Assembly (NCBI RefSeq): GCF_023283535.1
Contig: NZ_JAKILT010000054.1
Location: 1-39,338, forward strand
Length of the DNA stretch: 39,338 nt
Source: Shewanella sairae
GTDB lineage: Bacteria > Pseudomonadota > Gammaproteobacteria > Enterobacterales > Shewanellaceae
Reading direction: 5' to 3'
The position numbers and the translations under genes were made by a program. Every line of letters starts with the position of its first letter. The first letter of the stretch is position 1. Below are positions 33,481 to 39,338 of the stretch, piece after piece. Under the pieces are notes generated by a model. That model did not search any database and had not been told where the DNA came from. It worked only from the letters and a program-made list of their open reading frames with translations.

Positions 33481-34410
33481 ATGGATCTCGCTAAACTCTC
33501 CCGTATCAGCATGAAACACCTGATCACCTTGCATGTCATGCTCGACACCTTGAGCGTGACCGCCAGTGCTGAGCGTTTGTGTTTAAGTCCATCATCGGTG
33601 AGTAAAACCTTAAGCCAATTAAGACAGAGCTTAGATGATGAGCTATTTTATCGGCATGGAAACAAGCTGGTGGCTACGCCGTTAGCACGTAGACTTGGGC
33701 CAAGCGTGCACCAAATCATCAATGATATGAACCAGCTGGTGACTCAAGAAGCCTTTAACCCTGCAGATTATGAAGGGCGCTTTTCACTGGCGATGCGTGA
33801 GAGTACTTTCGAGTTGTTGGCCGCCAAGTTCATTGCCTATGTGCTGACATTAGCACCGAATATTCGCTTAGATATTTTTGCCAAAGACAGTGTTGGTTTT
33901 GAGGGCTTAGTGAAAGGCAGTTTAGATTTTATCTTGCTACCCCATGATAAAAGCCAGCCGCCTATTTCTCAGCATGAATTGGTGTGGCAAACCTTAATTG
34001 ACGACGAGATGGTGTGCTTAATGAATCCGACGCATCCGCTAGCGCAACAAGCACAGATCTCTATCGATGATTACCTGAGTTTTAGCCATATTGGTATCAG
34101 CGATTCAGACCTAAATACGCCATTTTTTGAGATGCAATTAGCCCAGCAAGCCCGTAATCGCGCTGTACCTTTATCGGTGGCAGACTTTGGTAGTGCAGCG
34201 CTAATGTGTCATCACAGCGAGCTGTTATTTACTTGCTCGCGGCGCTGGGCTGAAACCGCGCTGCAAGCACAAGGCTTGCTGACTAAAGCGATGCCGCTAG
34301 ATTATGGTGAAGTGGCATATAGTTTAGTGTGGCATAAGCAGAGCATGAATGATCCTGCACTGCGCTGGCTGCAACAACAGTTAGTTGAGTTTACGCGCCA
34401 AGCGTTTTAG
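33481..34410 (+). CDS. LysR family transcriptional regulator
   Basis: This 309-residue protein has a LysR winged HTH at about residues 10-66 (SVTASAERLCLSPSSVSKTLSQLRQSLDDELFYRHGNKLVATPLA) and an effector-binding domain. No good Shine-Dalgarno precedes the ATG at 33481; the next in-frame ATG, at codon 11, is an alternative but would trim the HTH. It is followed 60 bp later by a GNAT gene on the same strand, which may be co-transcribed, and is divergent from trmL. Ligand and targets unknown. Confidence 0.88.
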   Translation: MDLAKLSRISMKHLITLHVMLDTLSVTASAERLCLSPSSVSKTLSQLRQSLDDELFYRHGNKLVATPLARRLGPSVHQIINDMNQLVTQEAFNPADYEGRFSLAMRESTFELLAAKFIAYVLTLAPNIRLDIFAKDSVGFEGLVKGSLDFILLPHDKSQPPISQHELVWQTLIDDEMVCLMNPTHPLAQQAQISIDDYLSFSHIGISDSDLNTPFFEMQLAQQARNRAVPLSVADFGSAALMCHHSELLFTCSRRWAETALQAQGLLTKAMPLDYGEVAYSLVWHKQSMNDPALRWLQQQLVEFTRQAF

Positions 34411-34476
34411 TAAGTTAAAACAAAAGTAACCGCTAAATTGGTTTTGAATTAATGAAGTTTTCCAGAGGATTTGTCA

Positions 34477-34983
34477 TTGAGTATTCATATTCGTAAAGAA
34501 CAAGCGACTGACATACAAGCTATTGATGCGGTAACGGTTGCTGCATTTCTTGACGCGCCGCACACCGATCATACCGAGCAATTTATTGTCAAAGCGCTGC
34601 GCAAGGCCGGGGTGTTATCTATATCGCTTGTAGCAGAAGGCGGTGATGCCATTGTAGGGCATGTAGCAATTTCTCCAGTAACGATTACTGATGGGGCTGA
34701 GCATTGGTATGGTCTCGGCCCAATATCGGTATTGCCAACAGAGCAGGGCAAAGGTATTGGTAAAGCATTAATGCAGGCCGCGATTGAGGAGCTCAATGCT
34801 CTTAATGCGGCTGGTTGTGTGGTACTTGGTGAGCCAAGTTATTATGGCCGTTTTGGTTTTAAAGCTACAGCTGAACTCGTGTTAGCCGGTGTGCCAGCGG
34901 AGTATTTTCAAGCGCTGAAATTGCAAGGTGACCTGCCAGCGGGTGAAGTGCATTACCATGAAGGTTTTGCTGCGCAAAGCTAG
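34477..34983 (+). CDS. GNAT family N-acetyltransferase (YhbS-like)
   Basis: The start is taken as the TTG seven bases after AGAGGA; a TTG two codons earlier is too close to it. The 168-residue product has the GNAT acetyl-CoA loop LPTEQGKGIGKALMQAAIEEL (about residues 88-108), and the following VVLGEPSYYGRFGFK is characteristic of the YhbS group. The substrate is unknown; YhbS-type proteins acetylate small molecules or proteins. It is 66 bp downstream of the LysR gene. Confidence 0.88.
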   Translation: MSIHIRKEQATDIQAIDAVTVAAFLDAPHTDHTEQFIVKALRKAGVLSISLVAEGGDAIVGHVAISPVTITDGAEHWYGLGPISVLPTEQGKGIGKALMQAAIEELNALNAAGCVVLGEPSYYGRFGFKATAELVLAGVPAEYFQALKLQGDLPAGEVHYHEGFAAQS

Positions 34984-35132
34984 TTTGATTTAGCGGTCGA
35001 TAAATTACTGAAAGTGAATGAATTAGCCGTTGTAGTGAATAACTCTGATTTTGCAGGCTGCAACGCTAATGGGCAGAGCTAACTCTCTTTAAGTAGCCTT
35101 TGAGTAGTTTTTAAACGTAAACGAATAAAAGT

Positions 35133-35162
35133 TTGACATGGGTCACGTTTTCTTGCTAGTTT
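35133..35162 (+). promoter_or_regulatory. Strong sigma-70 promoter for candidate ncRNA
   Basis: TTGACA (35133-35138), an 18-bp spacer, then TAGTTT (35157-35162) with an extended -10 TGC just before it. Transcription would start near 35169. No protein start with a ribosome-binding site follows until 35584, beyond an intrinsic terminator. Confidence 0.65.
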
Positions 35163-35168
35163 GAACTT

Positions 35169-35435
35169 AGCGGTTTAGGTCGGAGAGTTCATTGATATAA
35201 CGAGGACTCAATCGACTGGGAGTTCGACATTAGCTAGCTCCGCTGGCTGAGCCGGATTCGACAGAGCTGAGGCATTGTTATTAGAAGCTTCGACCGGACT
35301 ACTTTTCAATCCGACTCTTGCGTACATTTTCGGATACCCATTGAGTTACCCACGGGTAACTTTGATAAGCCTAAGAAGTTGAGTTTTACTTAGGCTGTAA
35401 AACAAAAAAGCATCCCAAATGGGGTGCTTTTTTTT
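35169..35435 (+). ncRNA. Candidate structured small RNA (about 265 nt), unknown class
   Basis: Between a good promoter and a strong terminator lies about 265 bp without a coding frame. Three hairpins are clear in the 3' half: AGTTACCC-AC-GGGTAACT (35344-35361), AGCCTAAG with CTTAGGCT (35368-35396) and the terminator. The 5' half can form GAGTT/GACTC and TCGACT/AGTTCGA stems, the latter with GGGA near its loop. GGA occurs six times (near 35182, 35204, 35219, 35254, 35296 and 35332), which hints at a CsrA-binding RNA, but the copies are fewer than in CsrB and only some lie in loops. It is not tmRNA, 6S, SRP or RNase P RNA by inspection. Confidence 0.55.
35404..35435 (+). terminator. Intrinsic terminator of the candidate ncRNA
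   Basis: GCATCCC pairs with GGGGTGC (one wobble) around AAAT, flanked by six A and eight T. It can act on either strand. Confidence 0.9.
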
Positions 35436-35583
35436 GTTTCGCTGTTTGGGTTAGGAAATAGGCTTGATGGTTTTGAAAGGTTTGACTTGCATAGGTCAAG
35501 GTGCGACTTTGATTTAAAGCTGGATGCTTTAATAGTATTACGTATTGCTCTATGTGGTACTTATTTATCAACAAGGAGGTTAG

Positions 35584-36060
35584 ATGAAGTATTTATTAAT
35601 AATGGTATTGCTCGCTTTTTCGTCGAACATTAACGCGTGTGAAAATATTAAAACTGCTTATGGTGAGTTTATAAAGCAGAGCTTTTCCATGAATAAGAGT
35701 TTTGTTTTATTTGTTGATGATGAACTCAAAGTAAAGCTGACTAATTCAATTGAATACATTGATGGAACATTACTTCATATCGATGAAAATATTGAGTTTG
35801 TTGCTGAAGATTTTAAGTATGAAGAAGACAATACCGAGTCCTTTTTGGAGATTGATTTCACATGCGAAAATGTTGATGTTATTGATGAAAATGTCATCAT
35901 AAAGTCAGTTGTAGATGACAAGAGTTACACTTCTTACTTTTTATATCAAAACGAAATACTCGTCCCGCTAAAGACTAGCATTGAGGCCGAAGTGAGTGTG
36001 CTATTTATGAGTTGGGATATAAATAGCATTGCGGAGTATAGAGGCTTTAGGCTGCTATAG
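35584..36060 (+). CDS. Exported hypothetical protein
   Basis: This 158-residue protein starts at an ATG with a very strong AAGGAGG. MKYLLIMVLLAFSSNINA is a signal peptide with cleavage before CENIK; the Cys after the site could be a lipid anchor, but the box (INAC) is non-canonical for the -3 position. The mature part is acidic, with many Asp and Glu, and beta-rich in appearance. I do not recognise a family. It is AT-rich compared with the core genes and lies between the candidate ncRNA and repeat element B, which suggests acquired DNA. Confidence 0.7.
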   Translation: MKYLLIMVLLAFSSNINACENIKTAYGEFIKQSFSMNKSFVLFVDDELKVKLTNSIEYIDGTLLHIDENIEFVAEDFKYEEDNTESFLEIDFTCENVDVIDENVIIKSVVDDKSYTSYFLYQNEILVPLKTSIEAEVSVLFMSWDINSIAEYRGFRLL

Positions 36061-36090
36061 AGGCTTACTGGCAAAGAAGTGGTTGCTAGA

Positions 36091-36244
36091 ATCAAGGTCG
36101 TGAGCTTCTAGCTCACACACGGGCAAGGGGGCTGCTGGTCCTTATCAAGAACATCCATGTGAAGCATCATCCATGTTGGTTCCACTGCACTATTTTAGAT
36201 AAAGAGGCACCTACGTACTTCGGCAACTCTGATGGGGAATTGGT
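36091..36244. repeat. Hairpin-rich dispersed element, copy B
   Basis: GTGAGCT-TCT-AGCTCAC (36100-36116) is a perfect seven-base hairpin, in the same position as an altered hairpin in copy C. It is followed by CGGGCAAGG and GGTCCT, also shared with C. A 32-bp block at 36213-36244 matches 37265-37296 at 30 positions. The frame crossing this region has no convincing start and is probably not a gene. The element lies just ahead of the DUF4937 gene. Confidence 0.65.
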
Positions 36245-36336
36245 TTTTTCTGCAGGGTTACTGTTACTAGATGGCATTGAAAACCATTTTCGATTAATAA
36301 TGGTTGGCTATAACACGGATATGTTAGGAGCTAAGT

Positions 36337-37023
36337 TTGACAGTTTTTAAAATAGTCACTTGTCAGGTCAATAAAAATCAACAGCAAGATTTTTCAACGA
36401 GTCAGCTTTCATGGCGTCAGCTTAGTCAATGTGAAGGTTTTGGTGGACAGTTTGGTGGCTGGAGCCAAACTGATGAACAAGCGATTGTTGTTGGAGTTTG
36501 GCAATCACAAGAGCATGTTACGGCTTTTATGGAGTCTGTTCACGATAAGATATTTTTGAAAAGTGGGCAGCGTGATACATATACAAAATGCGATGTGGAG
36601 TACTTTGAAAAGTTTATCGATATACCTTCATCTTGTGATAAGTGTGAAATTGAAAGTGATAGTGTATTTCGAATTGCATATTGCCGTGGTGTACAAGATA
36701 TTGAGCGCTTCGTAGCTGACCAGCATGATGTTTGGAATGTTCATATGGGGCAAGCTGACGGTATGCTTGGTGGTTGCGTTATGCGTAGTATAAAGCAGCG
36801 CAACGACTTTGTTGTTTTGACTCATTGGTCGTCTCGTGGGCATCATGAAAACTACCGCAATGCTATTGCTCCCAAATTGAAATTGCAGCTGTCACTCGAT
36901 GAGTATATTAAAAGTCTTTCTGGTTGCGTTATCTTGCAAGAGGCTGCTTGGATAGTTACCCCAAATAAGATGTTTACCAGCGCTGCTGCACTAGGTGATT
37001 TTCTACAAAGCGACGGGTGTTAG
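36337..37023 (+). CDS. DUF4937 domain protein (YdbC-like)
   Basis: This 228-residue cytosolic protein begins at a TTG with TAGGAG six bases upstream. Its first half, with CEGFGGQFGGWSQTDEQAIVVGVW and FMESVHDKIFLKSGQRDTY, is like the DUF4937 domain of Bacillus YdbC, a ferredoxin-like dimeric alpha/beta-barrel fold. The second half (about 105-228, ending in VLTHWSSRGHHENYRN and EAAWIVTP) looks like a second, diverged copy of the same fold. Function unknown; antibiotic-monooxygenase-like folds are common relatives. It is bracketed by repeat elements B and C. Confidence 0.75.
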   Translation: MTVFKIVTCQVNKNQQQDFSTSQLSWRQLSQCEGFGGQFGGWSQTDEQAIVVGVWQSQEHVTAFMESVHDKIFLKSGQRDTYTKCDVEYFEKFIDIPSSCDKCEIESDSVFRIAYCRGVQDIERFVADQHDVWNVHMGQADGMLGGCVMRSIKQRNDFVVLTHWSSRGHHENYRNAIAPKLKLQLSLDEYIKSLSGCVILQEAAWIVTPNKMFTSAAALGDFLQSDGC

Positions 37024-37039
37024 TATTATCAGACTGCGT

Positions 37040-37296
37040 CTAACAATTGTTAGCAATCAAACTTCGTTTGATAAAAGTCGTGGAATTCCATCCCACACCC
37101 GGGCAAGGAGGACTGCTCGTCCTATCCTCCTTGCATCCACCATGACGCCCCTAACGAAGTTGTCACCCTCGTACTTATTCGAAATAACCTAACGCTTCCG
37201 ATGGGGCATCCTGCCCCGCGAAAGCTATGCCCACATCCGTGTGGGCATCACGGTTATTTCTTCAACGTACTTCGGCAACTCCGATGGGGATTTGGT
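37040..37296. repeat. Hairpin-rich dispersed element, copy C (array of hairpins)
   Basis: Six perfect or near-perfect hairpins lie in about 210 bp: CTAACAATTGTTAG (37040-37053), ATCAAAC-TTC-GTTTGAT (37056-37072), GTGGAAT-TCC-ATCCCAC (37080-37096, one mismatch), GCAAGGAGGA with TCCTCCTTGC (37103-37134), GGGGCA-TCC-TGCCCC (37203-37217) and TGCCCACA-TCCG-TGTGGGCA (37228-37247). A block shared with copy B closes it (37265-37296). No gene is present here. It lies directly upstream of the KAP NTPase. Confidence 0.75.
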
Positions 37297-37392
37297 GCTC
37301 CCTGTGGGTTCTACTATTTTGTTGTGAGAATTTATGAATATATTGATTTAAAACAGATTTGTATTTGTCTGCTTCGTGATTAAATAGAATGA

Positions 37393-38895
37393 ATGCAGTT
37401 GATCTTAATAACCGATAGAAGCAGTTTGGTTGCTGGGAATTTTATGGAAATTGACAAATACGCTAGTAGATATAGTGAGTGGAAAGAGCTGTATAGCTGG
37501 GATTCATGCAAAACTAACCGTAAAGAATATGGAAAGTTTCTTTGTTCATTTCTAACTAATGCAGATGATAGTTTAGTTGTTAATATGAACGGGTCGTGGG
37601 GAACGGGCAAAACTGAGCTATTGAGGCGACTGTATGTTGAATTAGCCGAACAAAAGCACTCAGTTGTTTATATAGACGCTTGGGAAAGTGATTTCTCAAA
37701 TGATGCCTTAGCAGTGGTTTGTTGTGAATTGCTTACTCAGCTTGATCATGTATCCGATAAAAGAAATAGTAAGGCCAAAAAAGCGATAGTATCTTTAAAA
37801 AAGGGTATCAATACTTGCTTAAAGTTCACTCATGGAGTTGCTGTAGCAACAGGCGAGTTAACTACCGCAACAGCCTCTGAGGGAGCAAGTTTAGCTTTAA
37901 ACTCTATTACAGAAGTTAATGGAGGATCAGTTTCAGAATCAAATATGTTATTGGTCGACAAAGTTCAACAGAATCAGGTTGAGCGGGTGCAGGCTATGAA
38001 AGAGATAAAAAAGCAAATCTCGTTTCTTGCTGAATTAATGCATGAGGTGTTTGGTTTAAAGAAACAGATTGTTGTGTTGGTTGATGAGTTGGATCGATGT
38101 AGACCCAGTTATGCAGTCGAAATGCTTGAGGTTATTAAGCACTTTTTTGAGACCAAAGGCTGTGTTTTTTTAGTTGCTACAGATACAGACGCTTTGCAAC
38201 ATTCTATCAGTGCCATTTACGGTGTTAATTTCAAATCAGAAGCTTATTTAAAACGATTTTTTGATCGAAAAGTTGCGTTACCGGATGTCTCTATACTTGA
38301 TTATTTAAAGTGTCAAAACATCAATTTTGATAAGTATGTAGATGGTGGTATTGAATTCTCGTCTTATCATTATGACCTTACTAAGCATATAGAAACTTTT
38401 AGTTTGCTCTTTGCTCAACATAGTATGAGCTTAAGGGATATAGATCAGGCTTTGCAGAAGTTTTTTGCAAGCCTCAACTATGTTGTATTAACAAGAAATC
38501 AGAGGATTATTATTAATGCCGTTGTTCTGATGAATGGAATTGTAGAGGATATGATTAATAGTGATGAGTTTGTAAACCGAAAATCCATTATGACGGGTGA
38601 GCTTCCTCGCGTTTTTTCAGGCTTAGATGGTGTTATTAATTTTCACTTATCCTTAGTCATGAAGAGAAATACAAAAGTCATATATTTAGGAGGTGGTGGG
38701 AGAAGTACGCTTACTGAACCAAAGTTAGTTCTTAGCATACAATGCCATGATAAATTTGTTAATGAGCTAGGCTTTGTAAATAATGATAGGTTTTTTATCG
38801 GAGCAATGATTTCTGCTGAACAAGAGGAGTCTGTAAAGTACTGGCTTTGGGAGGACTATAGAAAAATGATTGAGTTATCAGGTCATATCCAATAA
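37393..38895 (+). CDS. KAP family P-loop NTPase
   Basis: This 500-residue protein has a Walker A of the KAP type, GSWGTGKTELL (about residues 67-77), followed by VVYIDAWESDFSNDAL, and a Walker B VVLVDELDRCRPSYAVEMLEVI (about 227-248). ATDTDALQHSISAIYG follows as the sensor region. No transmembrane segment lies between the Walker motifs, although a moderately hydrophobic stretch (about 145-175) does. KAP NTPases include phage-exclusion and anti-phage proteins (for example PifA, QatA), so a defence role is possible; no qatB, C or D partner is seen. An ATG at 37444 is an alternative start. The gene is AT-rich and flanked by repeats. Confidence 0.85.
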   Translation: MQLILITDRSSLVAGNFMEIDKYASRYSEWKELYSWDSCKTNRKEYGKFLCSFLTNADDSLVVNMNGSWGTGKTELLRRLYVELAEQKHSVVYIDAWESDFSNDALAVVCCELLTQLDHVSDKRNSKAKKAIVSLKKGINTCLKFTHGVAVATGELTTATASEGASLALNSITEVNGGSVSESNMLLVDKVQQNQVERVQAMKEIKKQISFLAELMHEVFGLKKQIVVLVDELDRCRPSYAVEMLEVIKHFFETKGCVFLVATDTDALQHSISAIYGVNFKSEAYLKRFFDRKVALPDVSILDYLKCQNINFDKYVDGGIEFSSYHYDLTKHIETFSLLFAQHSMSLRDIDQALQKFFASLNYVVLTRNQRIIINAVVLMNGIVEDMINSDEFVNRKSIMTGELPRVFSGLDGVINFHLSLVMKRNTKVIYLGGGGRSTLTEPKLVLSIQCHDKFVNELGFVNNDRFFIGAMISAEQEESVKYWLWEDYRKMIELSGHIQ

Positions 38896-38916
38896 CCACA
38901 AAGCTTAACTGTTTCT

Positions 38917-39338
38917 GCTTTTCTAACCTAGTGTAGATGCGGCTTAGGCCTTTGATGGCATGGATGCCATCGTAGAGCTTACACGGACGTACTTGCAGCG
39001 CGCCTAAGAAGTGTCTGCACATACGCCGGCTGCAAGCCATTGGAACCATAAATGTATGAAGTTGGTTTGATGATTCAAGTGATGAAGAACCCAAAGGTTT
39101 ATCGCTGTAGATTTTAGCCACTCAAAATATACGATATTAGCTAAAGTTGTCGCTTTTCTAAATTAGTGTAGATGCGGCCGTGACCGTCCATGACATGGAC
39201 GTCATGGCCGAGCTTCCAAGGATGGACTTGCTGCGTGTCACGGCAGCGTCTGCACATACGCCGGCTGCAAGCCATTGGAACCATAAATGTATGAAGTTGG
39301 TTTGATGATTCAAGTGATGAAGAACCCAAAGGTTTATC
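38917..39338. repeat. Tandem 187-bp elements with variable folded core
   Basis: Two copies, 38917-39103 and 39152-39338 (the second may continue past the window), repeat every 235 bp. The last 91 bp of each (39013-39103 and 39248-39338) are identical. The core between differs in sequence but keeps its fold: outer stem CTTAGGC/GCCTAAG in copy 1 and GCCGTGAC/GTCACGGC in copy 2, with an inner hairpin GATGGCAT-GG-ATGCCATC versus CCATGAC/GTCATGG and a second small hairpin. A relic of the 3' block lies at 6559-6625. Minus-strand frames here reflect repetition, not genes. Confidence 0.85.

Noticed and set aside
35251..35275. tmRNA-like GGATTCGACAG inside the candidate ncRNA
   Set aside because: The match is short. 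There is no tRNA-like 3' end with CCA, no tag frame and no T-arm, and the RNA ends in an ordinary terminator hairpin.
36159..36350. 63-codon frame across element B
   Set aside because: No ribosome-binding site. It is made mostly of repeat sequence shared with copy C, where the frame is not kept, and it overlaps the DUF4937 start.
37190..37260. Integron attC site near the TAACGCTTCCG sequence
   Set aside because: No paired GTTRRRY/RYYYAAC core sites at the ends of a single imperfect stem were found; the region is several separate perfect hairpins.
38795..39329. Minus-strand repetitive proteins in the terminal repeats
   Set aside because: They are translations of the 187-bp element. One overlaps the KAP gene, and neither has a start signal.

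Overview
The window reads as chromosomal DNA of a marine gammaproteobacterium, most likely Shewanella. Four things point there: the order rsmD / ftsY-ftsE-ftsX-rpoH, a menD-menH-menC-menE menaquinone operon, a small periplasmic multihaem cytochrome flanked by LysR regulators, and many short dispersed hairpin repeats of the kind that fill Shewanella intergenic regions. The genus call is inference from gene content; no database search was possible.

Layout. Bases 1-286 hold dispersed hairpin repeats and a terminator. Bases 287-6347 are a conserved core: a DUF1145 gene and rsmD on the minus strand, then ftsY (with a very long repetitive acidic N-terminus), ftsE, ftsX and rpoH on the plus strand. 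Bases 6348-7800 hold a 51-bp tandem repeat, a relic of a second repeat family, a DUF4870-like membrane protein, a hairpin-rich element and an orphan membrane protein. Bases 7804-12954 are the menaquinone operon menDHCE on the minus strand. Bases 13211-15990 hold a LysR regulator, a triheme cytochrome c on the minus strand and a second, cysteine-rich LysR regulator. Bases 16027-24658 hold TerB-like, DUF2780, YciC-like, Sel1-repeat and DUF885-type metallopeptidase genes, a divergent LysR/Bcr-CflA efflux pair, and a DTW-domain tRNA-modifying enzyme. Bases 24895-34983 hold a PAS-GGDEF-EAL protein, a small coiled-coil secreted protein, a methyltransferase, a secreted HExxH protein, an M16 peptidase pair, a second 51-bp repeat array, trmL, another LysR regulator and a GNAT acetyltransferase. 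Bases 35000-39338 are an AT-rich accessory stretch: a candidate structured ncRNA with its own promoter and terminator, a secreted orphan, a DUF4937 protein and a KAP-family P-loop NTPase, all separated by repeated hairpin elements. It ends in two tandem copies of a 187-bp element.

How the genes work together. The FtsY/FtsE/FtsX set serves membrane-protein targeting and cell-wall hydrolase control at the septum, with the heat-shock sigma factor next door. MenDHCE makes o-succinylbenzoyl-CoA for menaquinone, the quinone that feeds anaerobic multihaem cytochrome respiration, which fits the nearby cytochrome. The M16 pair looks like an active-plus-inactive heterodimer in the envelope. The LysR/MFS pair is a classic divergent efflux module.

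The least explained material is non-coding. Three repeat families (the 51-bp unit, the hairpin element ahead of orphan genes, and the 187-bp element) change sequence between copies while keeping base pairing. That suggests selection or mobilisation acting on a folded nucleic acid, and these families together with the 35.17-35.44 kb RNA are the best candidates for something undescribed.
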